Positions 26,654 through 34,953 of a stretch of 64,000 nt of DNA are shown here, in pieces. Origin of the DNA: Crossiella sp. CA-258035 (GTDB lineage Bacteria; Actinomycetota; Actinomycetes; Mycobacteriales; Pseudonocardiaceae); assembly GCF_030064675.1 (NCBI RefSeq), contig NZ_CP116413.1:1583001-1647000 (forward strand). The letters are read 5' to 3'. The number at the start of each line of letters is the position of its first letter. Positions within the stretch are counted from its first letter, which is position 1. A model generated the notes under the pieces. The model was not told where the DNA came from and searched no databases. It saw only the letters and a list, made by a program, of their open reading frames with translations. A program made the position numbers and the translations under genes.

Positions 26654-27070
26654 CTAGTTAATCTGGTCTTGACTTTCGTCGAGCGCTGTGCCGTGCACGC
26701 GTGCGTAGAGGGTGCGGTATGTCTCCCAGAACAAGCTGGCGTCACCCAAGTCCGCCAGCGCCGACAAGACCTTCACGACCTGCTGGGGAGACAGATCACC
26801 TGATTCGATGGCCGCCCGCGGCACCGGCTCGTCCATCGTGGTCGGCTGGCCTCCCTCCAGGATCCGCGCCACCGAACCGGCCGCCCAGGACAGACCTAGC
26901 TCGATAGCGCGTCGCGTGGATGACCGCAGGCGAGATGACCCGTTCCTTGCCTGGAGCAGCGTTTCCCGGGTGGTACCGCCTCGGGAGGCGATCTCAGGCC
27001 AGCTCAGGCCCAGCTCTTCCTTGCGGCGCTCCATGAGGTCCGCAAGATTCTGTCTGTTCCTGTCTCGCAT
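26654..27070 (-). CDS. Probable phage repressor (HTH)
   Basis: 138 residues. The N-terminal 60 residues contain a lambda-repressor-like HTH (LSWPEIASRGGTTRETLLQA) and the C-terminal half is helical. It is the first leftward gene of the divergent lysogeny switch facing the Cro-like gene, over an array of CTGTC sites, two of which lie within its own first codons, which fits an autoregulated immunity repressor. Confidence 0.8.
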   Translation of the reverse strand: MRDRNRQNLADLMERRKEELGLSWPEIASRGGTTRETLLQARNGSSRLRSSTRRAIELGLSWAAGSVARILEGGQPTTMDEPVPRAAIESGDLSPQQVVKVLSALADLGDASLFWETYRTLYARVHGTALDESQDQIN

Positions 27071-27236
27071 GGAGCCAGATCCTGTCTCAATCTGACTGTC
27101 AACACAAGGTAGGCCATCCTTATTTAACCTGCATGGCGCACGTTTGGTCGCCGATTGGCCTACTGGCTCAGTAAGTTGTCGACAGAAAACCTAGACAGAT
27201 TCAGCCAGAAACCTTGCAAACCTGTCAGAACCTGTC
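27050..27236. promoter_or_regulatory. Operator array (eight CTGTC/GACAG half-sites) in the lysis-lysogeny switch
   Basis: CTGTC at 27050, 27060, 27082, 27096, 27222 and 27232; GACAG at 27181 and 27194. Several are 10 bp apart (one helical turn), and TTGTCGACAG forms a near-palindrome at 27176. The array lies between and just inside the divergent repressor and Cro-like genes. TATTTA at about 27121 is a possible -10 element. Confidence 0.65.
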
Positions 27237-27248
27237 TAACTTCTTGGC

Positions 27249-27491
27249 ATGGCAGCCCGGACCACCACAAGCAACGGACCCGCGATCCGAGCGATCCGGG
27301 AGCTGAGCGGTCTCTCCATCAAAGAGACAGCCGACCTCCTCGCCTCCGCCGGCATCCCGGTCACCGCAGACCACCTGTCCAACGTCGAACTCGGACGCAA
27401 GGGGGCTAGCCCAGCCCTCGTTCGAGGATTGGCAGACGTTCTGAAGGTCCCGTACGTGGCGCTCGTGACAGCAACCCCGGACGCGGCATGA
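27249..27491 (+). CDS. Cro-like XRE-family HTH protein
   Basis: 80 residues, almost entirely one HTH_XRE domain (ELSGLSIKETADLLASAGIP, then LSNVELGRKGAS). First rightward gene, opposite the repressor. Its stop overlaps the next gene by 4 bp. Confidence 0.8.
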   Translation: MAARTTTSNGPAIRAIRELSGLSIKETADLLASAGIPVTADHLSNVELGRKGASPALVRGLADVLKVPYVALVTATPDAA

Positions 27492-27697
27492 ACACCGCCG
27501 CAGGATGCGGGCACGCGCCGCTGATCGACACCAACGCAGCCGCGGTCTACCTCGACCTGGAGCCGGACACGTTGAAGCACTGGCGATCCGCCCGCAAAGG
27601 GCCGTCCTACGTGCGGATCGGCGGGTCGGTGAAGTACCGGATCGCGGACCTCGACGCCTGGATCGAGGCGCGCAAGGTCGATCCGGCAGCGGCGTAA
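27488..27697 (+). CDS. Excisionase-type HTH protein
   Basis: 69 residues with a MerR-like winged helix (HTH_17): IDTNAAAVYLDLEPDTLKHW then YVRIGGSVKYRIADLDAWIEA. In phages, this fold provides the recombination directionality factor; its position after the Cro-like gene supports that, though a transcriptional role is possible. Confidence 0.78.
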   Translation: MNTAAGCGHAPLIDTNAAAVYLDLEPDTLKHWRSARKGPSYVRIGGSVKYRIADLDAWIEARKVDPAAA

Positions 27698-27769
27698 CAC
27701 CCAGACAGCGCGGGTCAGGACTGCGGCTACAGCCCCGACCCGCTTGGACACCAGGAGAAGGAGCCTCCG

Positions 27770-28033
27770 GTGAACCACCAGCAGACTACCGAAACCCCCA
27801 GACATGCCCACTGCGAAGGCGCGGGCCGTGTCCCGGCCTCGGTGATCGTGGATCGCGAGCGCGGTAGGGCTTTCGCGCTGGGCTGGGTGGCGGCGTTCGC
27901 GCCCCATCCGGTCAACCCGTTCCATGTGTTGTCTCTGTCGACGGCTTGGGAGGCGGGGCGGGAGTTGAAGGCGTTCGCGCCAGTTCTCGCTTCTGGGCGT
28001 CACGAGCCCGCGTACCTGAAGGCGGTGTCGTGA
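27770..28033 (+). CDS. Phage early protein, unknown
   Basis: 87 residues preceded by GGAGAAGGAG. Mixed composition, no motif recognised. 4-bp-type overlap with the next start. Confidence 0.65.
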   Translation: MNHQQTTETPRHAHCEGAGRVPASVIVDRERGRAFALGWVAAFAPHPVNPFHVLSLSTAWEAGRELKAFAPVLASGRHEPAYLKAVS

Positions 28034-28938
28034 TGGGACGCGAGATCAAGCGTGTGGCGCTGGACTTCGAGTGGCCACGCAACAAGGTCTGGGGGGGCTA
28101 CCTGATGCCGGACTGGTTGAGTGGTGAGCAGTGCCCTGATTGCGAAAATGGGTACTCAGCGTATGCCCAGCGACTGCACAGCCTCTGGTACGGCTACGTA
28201 CCATTCAAGCCCGCAGACAACGGGTCCACGCCGCTGACTGCCGACACCCCTGCCGTGCGTGCGTTCGCGACACGCAACGTCAGTAGCTCGCCGGACTTCT
28301 ACGGAACCGATACCTCAGCAGTCATCCGAGAAGCTTGGCGGCTAGCCCGGCTCTGGAACGGCCAGTGGTCTCATCACCTCAACCAAGACGATGTGGATGC
28401 GCTGTTGGCAGCCGACCGCCTTTGGGACCTCACCCGACGGGTTGTCCCTGGCAAGGGTTGGCAGGACATCGATCCAACGCCTCACCCCACCGCAGCCGAG
28501 GTGAATGAGTGGTCGCTGCGCAGCTTCGGCCACGACGCGCTCAACGCAAGCATCGTGATCCGCGCTCGCTGCGAACGTGACGGGATGCCGGTGGAGTGCG
28601 CCCGCTGTGAGGGCTGCGGCTCCCTTGAGGCATACCCGGGGCAGCGAGCCGAGGCCGAGGCGTGGGAACGCACGGAGCCGCCGACTGGCGATGGCTGGCA
28701 GCTTTGGGAGACGGTGAGCGAGGGTTCGCCGATCTCGCCGGTGTTCGTCACCGCTGAGGATTTGGCGCGGTGGTTGACAACCCCAGAGTCGGCCTGGGGC
28801 GTGACGCGTCCGATGTCGATCGATCAGGCGCGGGGCTTCGTCAAGGCTGGGTGGTCACCCACGTTCATCGGCGACGCTGAAGGTATCCACGACGGTGCGT
28901 CGTTCGTCGGTTCTGGACGCATGCTGGACGGTGCGTGA
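28033..28938 (+). CDS. Actinophage conserved protein with CxxC pairs
   Basis: 301 residues from ATG 28033. Opens MGREIKRVALDFEWPRNKVW, a start found in many actinophage proteins of unknown role. CPDC near residue 36 and CARCEGCG near residue 190 suggest zinc binding. A C-terminal segment beginning MSIDQARGFVKAGWSPTF occurs near 265. Not an identified enzyme. Confidence 0.8.
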   Translation: MGREIKRVALDFEWPRNKVWGGYLMPDWLSGEQCPDCENGYSAYAQRLHSLWYGYVPFKPADNGSTPLTADTPAVRAFATRNVSSSPDFYGTDTSAVIREAWRLARLWNGQWSHHLNQDDVDALLAADRLWDLTRRVVPGKGWQDIDPTPHPTAAEVNEWSLRSFGHDALNASIVIRARCERDGMPVECARCEGCGSLEAYPGQRAEAEAWERTEPPTGDGWQLWETVSEGSPISPVFVTAEDLARWLTTPESAWGVTRPMSIDQARGFVKAGWSPTFIGDAEGIHDGASFVGSGRMLDGA

Positions 28939-29129
28939 TGACCTACACCGACCGCGAATCCGCCTCTGTCGACATCTACGACCTGCTGTTCGTGCTCTTC
29001 GTCGGCCTGAAGCTGTCCGACCACATCGCCTGGTCCTGGTTCTGGGTCGCGTTCCCCCTGGTGCTCAAAGTCGCGATCCAGGTCGGTGCTCTCGTTGTCG
29101 TCAAGATCGCGGATCGGAGGGGATGGTGA
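28938..29129 (+). CDS. Small membrane protein
   Basis: 63 residues, ATG overlapping the previous stop. Hydrophobic segments at about 12-25 and 28-55, short basic tail (KIADRRGW). Unknown role. Confidence 0.65.
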   Translation: MTYTDRESASVDIYDLLFVLFVGLKLSDHIAWSWFWVAFPLVLKVAIQVGALVVVKIADRRGW

Positions 29130-29416
29130 TGGCACTCATCCGCTACACCTCCAACCTGCACCAGGCACTGCGACACGTCGCCGAACTCGAAGTGGGACAG
29201 ACCCAAGGCCACGACGGGCACTGGGTGTGGATGGTCGGCGGTGAGATCACCCCGCCTGAGTCAGATGCCCTGGTGCAACTGTTCCACGCTCGTCTGGTCA
29301 CGGTGGAGTCCAGTCGTCGTCTCACCTGGAATCAACCGGCCCGGGTTCTGCTGACCTTCGACGGCTCGGATCGCCTGGCGGATTGGGATCGCGAGCATCG
29401 GGCGGGTGCGGCATGA
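29129..29416 (+). CDS. Phage protein, unknown
   Basis: 95 residues. ATG 29129 is chosen over 29123 because GGAGGGG ends 6 bases upstream. Soluble, with HWVWMVGGEITPPESDALVQ in the middle. No family recognised. Confidence 0.65.
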   Translation: MALIRYTSNLHQALRHVAELEVGQTQGHDGHWVWMVGGEITPPESDALVQLFHARLVTVESSRRLTWNQPARVLLTFDGSDRLADWDREHRAGAA

Positions 29417-29628
29417 GCGAGTTTGAGGCGTACTGTGCCAGCGCTGAAGCCTACGCGCAGCGCCACCCCACCCAGCGTCGCGGACAAGCGTTTTTCAACC
29501 TGCTCAACAGGATCCGCCCCGAACTGGCCCATGTCGTTTGGGGCACCGGCCGAGACCCGTTCGGCGACGACGGGACCCTCCCCGACTTCCTTGCCTTCGT
29601 TCAGTCCCGAATGGACGGTGCGACGTGA
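29413..29628 (+). CDS. Phage protein, unknown
   Basis: 71-residue soluble helical protein; ATGA overlap with the preceding gene. Contains AFFNLLNRIRPELAHVVWGT, which resembles a conserved small actinophage protein of unknown role. Confidence 0.65.
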   Translation: MSEFEAYCASAEAYAQRHPTQRRGQAFFNLLNRIRPELAHVVWGTGRDPFGDDGTLPDFLAFVQSRMDGAT

Positions 29629-30023
29629 GCGTGACCATCCCCTACCTCGGTGAGACCGTGATCCCCCGCCGTGGCACCAAGTGGTGCGGCAAGCGTGTCG
29701 GCGGTGTCAGCTTGTTCGTGGAACGTGTCGCGGATGACGGCCTGACTGAACCGTACGTGTACCTGTCATCCACGGAGTGGCCTGGTCAGTTCATCTACGT
29801 CCAGTTGGGCGAGTTCCATCAGGCGGTGCAGCAGCAGGAAGACGACGACGCCGCTACCCGCGAACTTGGGCTGCACGCGCTGGTTCTCCTTGCCCTGTCT
29901 GGCGCACTGCTGGTGACTGCCGTTCAGGTCGCTCGCAGTTCCACTGTCGGGGCTGCCTTCGTCGCCGCGGCCTCCGCGGTCGGTGTCGGCTACGCCATCT
30001 ACCGGAAGTGGAGCAAGCGATGA
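29625..30023 (+). CDS. Membrane-anchored phage protein
   Basis: 132 residues, GTG start in a 4-bp overlap. The N-terminal 85 residues are soluble (IPRRGTKWCGKRVGGVSLFV), followed by two membrane segments at about 85-105 and 107-127 with a basic end (YRKWSKR). The soluble part probably faces the cytoplasm by the positive-inside rule. Confidence 0.65.
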   Translation: MSVTIPYLGETVIPRRGTKWCGKRVGGVSLFVERVADDGLTEPYVYLSSTEWPGQFIYVQLGEFHQAVQQQEDDDAATRELGLHALVLLALSGALLVTAVQVARSSTVGAAFVAAASAVGVGYAIYRKWSKR

Positions 30024-30310
30024 ACGACACGATCGAGATCAGCCCGGAAGTGCAGCGCGGGGTGGACTGGCTGGACAACCAAACCCCCGGGTGGGACAAG
30101 GACATCGACCTGCTCACCCCCGACATGGGAGACGCCGGATCCTGGGTCCTCGGCCAGGTGTATGGGGACTTCTACGAATGTCTGGTGGGCAAGCCGTTGA
30201 CGTGGGCTGAGACGCACGGCTTCAACGGATCCTGGCTGGATAGTACTGGCAGCTGTCCGCTGATTGCTCAGTGGCGTCAGATGATCGTGTCCCGCAGGGG
30301 ACAGTCATGA
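30020..30310 (+). CDS. Phage protein, unknown
   Basis: 96-residue acidic protein (WLDNQTPGWDKDIDLLTPD) in a run of ATGA-overlapping genes. No motif. Confidence 0.65.
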   Translation: MNDTIEISPEVQRGVDWLDNQTPGWDKDIDLLTPDMGDAGSWVLGQVYGDFYECLVGKPLTWAETHGFNGSWLDSTGSCPLIAQWRQMIVSRRGQS

Positions 30311-30678
30311 CCGGCCACCGCATCGTCGGTGACCGCTCCACCGATACCCCCATGTACATCCCGCTCAGCGACTCGTCGCGAGCCCGGCACATCCTGCTCC
30401 GCTTCCTCAACGGACCAACTCCGGAAGAGCAGGAACAGAACCGCCTGCGAGCCGAGGCGCGGGCACGCGAGGAAGCCGCCGCATACCAACACCTCCTCGA
30501 ACGCCACGTCGAACTCGTCGCAACGGAGACGCATCCCGCTGTCTCGGCGCTCCTCGCCGACCACGCTCCACAGCAAGGCTGGTGTCGGGGATGCCCGTCC
30601 GAGGTCAACGAACATGGCGACGAATGGCTCCGAGAAGCCCCCTGCCCGGTCTGGAAAATGATCGAGGCGAACGCGTGA
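30307..30678 (+). CDS. Phage protein, coiled, with CxxC
   Basis: 123 residues. A charged helix rich in Glu, Arg and Ala (about 38-75) is followed by a C-terminal CRGCPSEVNEHG segment and a further Cys, a possible zinc site. Unknown role. Confidence 0.65.
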   Translation: MTGHRIVGDRSTDTPMYIPLSDSSRARHILLRFLNGPTPEEQEQNRLRAEARAREEAAAYQHLLERHVELVATETHPAVSALLADHAPQQGWCRGCPSEVNEHGDEWLREAPCPVWKMIEANA

Positions 30679-30752
30679 TGCCCGACTGCCGCACCTGCAA
30701 CGACGAAGGCGTCATCGACCTGCACGGCTGGATCAAGTGCCCCGACTGCTGA
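30678..30752 (+). CDS. 24-residue zinc-ribbon microprotein
   Basis: Reads MPDCRTCNDEG then IKCPDC, two CxxC pairs in 24 residues. ATG overlaps the preceding stop. Very short, but the perfect C4 spacing and placement in the overlapping gene train support translation. Confidence 0.55.
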   Translation: MPDCRTCNDEGVIDLHGWIKCPDC

Positions 30753-30763
30753 AGGGATCGGCC

Positions 30764-31210
30764 ATGACTGACAACAACGAACTCGCCCGACAGCAGGCCA
30801 ACGGGCTCCGCGCTCTCGCCAACCTGATCGAGGAAAACCCTGACCTGGCGGATGGCTTCGAGCACAACCTGAACACAGCGGGGATCAACTACATCAAGGG
30901 GACGACGGAGGCGTCTGATCTCACCAGAGTAGCCAGGGCCGCGAAGGCTGCCGGCCACAAGGTCACCAAAAGGGTCGGTGACAAGTTTTACAACCTGGTC
31001 GTTCACCTGCCGGGGATCCAGTTGACAGTCATCGCGTACCGCAGCGATGTGTGCGAGCGGGTCGTCACCGGCACCGAGACCGTCACCAAGCGGGTGAAGG
31101 ACCCGGTGCAGCTGGCCGAGGTCCCCGAGGTCGAGGTTACCGAGGAACGCGAAATCGTCGAGTGGCGCTGTGTTCCACTCCTCGCGACCACTGTGGACGG
31201 TGCGTCGTGA
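30764..31210 (+). CDS. Phage protein, unknown
   Basis: 148 residues, ATG 30764. N-terminal helix (ARQQANGLRALANLIEENPD), central FYNLVVHLPGIQLTVIAYRS strand pair and a C-terminal ERVVTGTETVTKRV segment resembling a sheet-forming repeat. Similar N-termini occur in actinophage proteins of unknown role. Confidence 0.68.
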   Translation: MTDNNELARQQANGLRALANLIEENPDLADGFEHNLNTAGINYIKGTTEASDLTRVARAAKAAGHKVTKRVGDKFYNLVVHLPGIQLTVIAYRSDVCERVVTGTETVTKRVKDPVQLAEVPEVEVTEEREIVEWRCVPLLATTVDGAS

Positions 31211-31398
31211 GCATGGCCTGGATACGCGAGCACTACGGCGTCCCCGCCAAGCGCGGTGGCCGGATCCTGTTCGAGGGCAAGCCCGCCGTGATCACCAGTG
31301 CCCGGCACGGAGGGCTGCGTGTCCGGCTGGACGGCGAGAAGCGCTCGATCCCGATCCATCCGACGTGGGAGGTCGTCTACCTCCCGGACTCCGCGTGA
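31207..31398 (+). CDS. Phage protein, unknown
   Basis: 63 residues from GTG 31207 in a 4-bp overlap. Basic, beta-rich (GRILFEGKPAVITSARHGGL), SH3/KOW-like look; function unknown. Confidence 0.6.
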   Translation: MSMAWIREHYGVPAKRGGRILFEGKPAVITSARHGGLRVRLDGEKRSIPIHPTWEVVYLPDSA

Positions 31399-31511
31399 CG
31401 CCGCGTTGGTCCCGGCTCACCCGCCGGGCCACCACCCCCAAGACCCCTCAGCCGCTCGGCATCTGCCCTGACTGCGGCCACACCCCACGAGCCTGCCTCG
31501 ACTGGAGATGA
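31395..31511 (+). CDS. 38-residue basic microprotein with CxxC
   Basis: GTG 31395 overlaps the preceding stop and ATGA links it to the next gene. Basic N-terminus then ICPDCGHTPRACL, a three-Cys knuckle. Supported mainly by context. Confidence 0.5.
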   Translation: MTPRWSRLTRRATTPKTPQPLGICPDCGHTPRACLDWR

Positions 31512-31723
31512 CCATGAGCAACTTCTTCCACGACGCCCAGGACGGTGTCGACTACGTGCTTCAGACGCAGCTTCGCGGCGGAGTCTTCCTATCCTCCAGC
31601 CCGATCCGACCCGGCACTGACTACAGCCCCGACGAGGACGACCTCGCCTGGGAGTTCACGCAGGAGGCTGCCGAGTGGTTGTACAACGCGCTCGGTGAAG
31701 CACTCGGGGATGATGCGCGATGA
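31508..31723 (+). CDS. Phage protein, unknown
   Basis: 71 residues, acidic (SPDEDDLAWEFTQEAAEWL). A second ATG lies at 31514. No motif. Confidence 0.6.
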   Translation: MTMSNFFHDAQDGVDYVLQTQLRGGVFLSSSPIRPGTDYSPDEDDLAWEFTQEAAEWLYNALGEALGDDAR

Positions 31724-32079
31724 GCGAGAAGACTGAACCCGAGATCATCCCCCACCCGCTGCACGACGCGATCCTCAAGCACGCCAAGCTGCGCCCTCTG
31801 ACCCGTGTCCAGCCTGACTGGTGGATTCGTTCCTACGAGCCCGGCGTCAGCTCGGAAGTTGTTCGAGAGGTCTGGAACCCGGTGCTGAACCGGATGCACG
31901 TCGAGCAGCTCGACACGGGCCGCAAGTTCGTGCGCCTGGTGATGCGCAACCAGGAGTCCCCGCTTGACGGGCTGGAGGTCACGGACAAGCCGGGGCGAGA
32001 GGTGCTGTGCTGCACCGCGGCGGAGGCGAAGCGTGCCGGGCTGGTCGCGGTCGAGGTGCCCGCTGGCGGTGCCCAGTGA
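31720..32079 (+). CDS. Phage protein, unknown
   Basis: 119-residue soluble protein in the overlapping train; mid-region DWWIRSYEPGVSSEVVREVW. No family recognised. Confidence 0.65.
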   Translation: MSEKTEPEIIPHPLHDAILKHAKLRPLTRVQPDWWIRSYEPGVSSEVVREVWNPVLNRMHVEQLDTGRKFVRLVMRNQESPLDGLEVTDKPGREVLCCTAAEAKRAGLVAVEVPAGGAQ

Positions 32080-32426
32080 ACGAGCCCGTGACGATGAACA
32101 CCTACCTGGCTGAGGTGCTGACCATGGCCCGAGTTGCGCTTGACGCGCAGCACGAGGCCATCCGCACCAACAACTTCGAGGCCGCGATGCACGCCGGGCT
32201 GCACCACCAGAACGCCGGTGCCGTCGCTGCGCTGCTGGTCGTGCTGCACCAACTGTCCCCGGCCACCGCCGATCAGATCGCGGCACGTCTCCTCGTGATG
32301 CAGGAGGCTGGCCAGGCGCTGGGTGAGCAGTGGCTGGAGTGGCAGGGGCAGATTGCCGAGGGCCTGCCGCTGACGCCGTTCGCCACCGCGTTGGAGCTGG
32401 CTGTGCTTCGTGGGGGTGCCCGGTGA
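32076..32426 (+). CDS. Helical phage protein, unknown
   Basis: 116 residues from GTG 32076. Long helices (AEVLTMARVALDAQHEAIRT and the C-terminal half). No motif. Confidence 0.65.
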   Translation: MNEPVTMNTYLAEVLTMARVALDAQHEAIRTNNFEAAMHAGLHHQNAGAVAALLVVLHQLSPATADQIAARLLVMQEAGQALGEQWLEWQGQIAEGLPLTPFATALELAVLRGGAR

Positions 32427-33190
32427 ACGCCGAGACCCCTGTCCTGCGCCCAGGTGACCGTGTCCGCGTCACCCCAGCCCCGTACGAGGCCATCGTGATC
32501 AGCGGCAACGCAGTTGGCCGTTGGTCTGCCCGCCGGGTCGACACCACGGACACCGCGCCCGAGTGGTACGGCACCGAATTCCGGGGCGCGGTCGAGGTTA
32601 TCCCTGAGCCCACCGCGGCCGCACCGTCCACACCGGACACCGACCTGCGGGACAAGATCGCCTCGGTGCTGGCTCCGTACCAGGTGCACGACGTTGCGCT
32701 CGACGATGTGCTGTACGTAGTCGAGTTGGCGATGTACCCGATCTCCCACGACCTCGCCGCTGTCCAGGAGGAGCTGGACCGGCGCGACGCCGAGCTGAGC
32801 ATCGCTCGTGACGAGACGACGCTGGTCGCCCGGTCCTACCTGGCCGAGTGTGAGAAGACGGACCGCCTCTCGACCGCGCTGCGGAAGATGGCCCGGAAGG
32901 TCACGCGAAAGCGTCGTGGCATCGCAGAGGCGTACCAGTTCTCCGACGCGCAGATCAGGGACCTACACCACCTGTACGAGACCAAAATCAAGCGCCTCAC
33001 CGCCGAACGAGACCAGTTCCGCGCCGAAAGCGAGAGGCTGCGACAGGCCACCACCGCTGAGGTATGCGGCCACCCATACCAGGTCGGCAAACCCCAGCAC
33101 GGCCACTGCACCCTCACCGCTGGCCACGACGGCTACCACCACGACGGCTCGTGGGAGTGGAGCGGTCCCCCGAACGGAGACACCCCATGA
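32423..33190 (+). CDS. Coiled-coil phage protein with Cys/His C-terminus
   Basis: 255 residues from GTG 32423. A small beta domain at the N-terminus (RPGDRVRVTPAPYEAIV) is followed by a long coiled coil (about 110-215, Arg/Lys/Glu-rich) and a C-terminal Cys/His-rich patch (CGHPYQ and GHCTLTAGHDGYHH), a pattern seen in actinophage proteins. Stop overlaps the VUT gene. Confidence 0.7.
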   Translation: MNAETPVLRPGDRVRVTPAPYEAIVISGNAVGRWSARRVDTTDTAPEWYGTEFRGAVEVIPEPTAAAPSTPDTDLRDKIASVLAPYQVHDVALDDVLYVVELAMYPISHDLAAVQEELDRRDAELSIARDETTLVARSYLAECEKTDRLSTALRKMARKVTRKRRGIAEAYQFSDAQIRDLHHLYETKIKRLTAERDQFRAESERLRQATTAEVCGHPYQVGKPQHGHCTLTAGHDGYHHDGSWEWSGPPNGDTP

Positions 33191-33714
33191 CGCGTTGGGT
33201 CCTGATCGTCGCCTACATCGCGACCATCGTCGCCGCGAACATCGTCACCAGCCACTGGGGCCTGATCCCCGCCGGGTTCGGCCTGCTTGTGCCCGCCGGG
33301 ACCTACGCCGCCGGGCTCGCCCTGGGCCTGCGCGACACGCTTCAGGACGCTGTCGGCATCCGCTGGGTACTGGTCGCGGTCGCGGCCGGCACGGTGGTGT
33401 CAGTGCTCACCGGCGACATGCGGATCGCACTGGCTTCCGGTGCCGCGTTCCTGCTGTCTGAGTTGACTGATCTGGCGGTCTACACTCCGCTGCGCCGCAG
33501 TGGTCGCCGCCGAGCGATCGTGGCGTCCAACGCTGTGGGTGCAGTGGTGGACACGTGGCTGTTCCTGGCTATCGCCGGGTTCCCACTCACCGTCGGCACC
33601 GTGACTGGCCAACTGTTGGTCAAGGCAATCTGGGTGACTCTGGCGTTCCTGCTCGTGCGGGAGGTGGCGGTCCGTGCGGTATCTCGCAAACCCCAGCTCG
33701 CCGAAGGTGCGTGA
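33187..33714 (+). CDS. VUT/YhhQ-family transporter (7-deazaguanine precursor uptake)
   Basis: 175-residue membrane protein with about six segments. Motifs typical of the VUT (YhhQ/queuosine precursor transporter) family are visible: TIVAANIVTSHWGL, PAGTYAAGLALGLRD and ASGAAFLLSELTDLAVYTPL near residue 85. Bacterial YhhQ imports preQ0/preQ1. The last 41 bp overlap the DpdA-like gene, so the two are almost certainly translated together. In phages, this pair indicates supply of preQ0 for DNA modification. Confidence 0.88.
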   Translation: MTRWVLIVAYIATIVAANIVTSHWGLIPAGFGLLVPAGTYAAGLALGLRDTLQDAVGIRWVLVAVAAGTVVSVLTGDMRIALASGAAFLLSELTDLAVYTPLRRSGRRRAIVASNAVGAVVDTWLFLAIAGFPLTVGTVTGQLLVKAIWVTLAFLLVREVAVRAVSRKPQLAEGA

Positions 33715-34324
33715 CGCGATGCGCGCCGGATTGATCGGGCAGATGTGCACCCCTGCAGAGGGTCGCCAGCCTCTCAACGCTGACGACGGTGCAGCCGTGT
33801 GGTTCGCTGCGGACAACGGGTGTTTCTCCAAGAGAGGCTATCCCGGTGAGGAACGTTGGTTCCTCTGGCTCGAACGCCTCGTCAGCGGGCGGGAAAATCG
33901 GTGCCTGTTCGCCGTCGCCCCGGACCGGTTCAATCCGGCGCTCGGCGACGGAATGGGTTTGGTATCGCTGGAGCGGTCCCGCCCGTGGCTGCCGGTGATC
34001 CGCGCACTCGGTGTCCCGGCCGCGCTGGTCGCCCAGAACGGCCTTGCCCCAGAGGATGTGCCGTGGGAGGAGATTGATGCGCTTTTCCTCGGCGGCACTA
34101 CCGACTGGAAAATCGGACCGGCCGCCGCCCGGCTGGCAGCTGCAGCCAAGGAGCGCCGCATGCACGTGCACATGGGCCGGGTGAACTCCGGTCGCCGGTG
34201 GGCAATGGCCGAAGTGTTCGGCTGCGACAGCGTGGACGGCACGTTCATCGCCTTTGGCCCGGACGTCAACCTAGATCGACTTCTGGCCTGGGCCGACCCG
34301 CCGTCTTTGTGGGAGGCGTCGTGA
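33674..34324 (+). CDS. dpdA: DpdA-like DNA 7-deazaguanine transglycosylase
   Basis: 216 residues from GTG 33674. The order of motifs parallels the TGT barrel: AADNGCF (Asp47) in place of DSGGFQ, APD near 84, LVAQNG near 120, LFLGGTTDWKIG near 139, HMGRVN near 167 and FGCDSVDGT with Asp185 in the position of the TGT nucleophile. It is shorter than tRNA-acting TGT and lacks its zinc site, as in phage DpdA proteins that exchange guanine in DNA for preQ0. No preQ0 biosynthesis gene is seen in the window; the overlapping transporter is the probable supplier. Confidence 0.8.
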   Translation: MRYLANPSSPKVRDAMRAGLIGQMCTPAEGRQPLNADDGAAVWFAADNGCFSKRGYPGEERWFLWLERLVSGRENRCLFAVAPDRFNPALGDGMGLVSLERSRPWLPVIRALGVPAALVAQNGLAPEDVPWEEIDALFLGGTTDWKIGPAAARLAAAAKERRMHVHMGRVNSGRRWAMAEVFGCDSVDGTFIAFGPDVNLDRLLAWADPPSLWEAS

Positions 34325-34953
34325 GCCGCGCCGCGTACACCCGCCACCGCACACGCCAAATCGCCTACGGCCGCTGGCAGCCCTACGTCGACGCCGAACC
34401 CGCCCGCCGACACCTCCGCGCGCTGCAAGCCGTCGGCATCGGCACACCCCGAGCCGCCGAACTGTCTGGCATCTCCGCCTCCGTGCTCGTTGCCATCCTG
34501 GTCGGGCAGCCCTGCCTCGGCCGCGGTCCCCGCCAGAAGATCCGCCCGGCTACCGCAGCCAAGATCCTCGCTATCCCCGTCACCCCTGAGGTGGCCGCGC
34601 CCTGTGCGCTGATCGACTCCACCGGCACAATCCGCCGCTTGCAGGCCCTCGTCGCCATCGGGTGGTCACAGGTCCGGCTGGCCCGTGAACTTGGGGTCAA
34701 CCGCGGCAACTTCGTGGGCCTCATGAACCGCGGTCAGGTGACCGTGGCGACCGCGGCCGCGGTCCGCAGCCTCTACTCGCGGTTGTGGGATGCCCCGCCG
34801 CCGGCTGAGACCGGGTTCGAGCGCAACGGCCGCCGGATCGCGCTCAAGCACGCGGCGGACCGTGGGTGGGTGCCTCCGGCCGCGTGGGACGACGACGAGA
34901 TTGACGACCCGAAAGCGTGCCCGCGAGGCGTTCGCCGGGACGGTGTGGCATGA
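34321..34953 (+). CDS. HTH DNA-binding phage protein (paralogue 1)
   Basis: 210 residues from GTG 34321. Two helix-turn-helix-like stretches: RHLRALQAVGIGTPRAAELS and RRLQALVAIGWSQVRLAREL. The second resembles the protein at 42505. Ends with an acidic segment AWDDDEIDDP. Likely a transcription or packaging-related DNA binder common in actinophages. Confidence 0.75.
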   Translation: MSRAAYTRHRTRQIAYGRWQPYVDAEPARRHLRALQAVGIGTPRAAELSGISASVLVAILVGQPCLGRGPRQKIRPATAAKILAIPVTPEVAAPCALIDSTGTIRRLQALVAIGWSQVRLARELGVNRGNFVGLMNRGQVTVATAAAVRSLYSRLWDAPPPAETGFERNGRRIALKHAADRGWVPPAAWDDDEIDDPKACPRGVRRDGVA

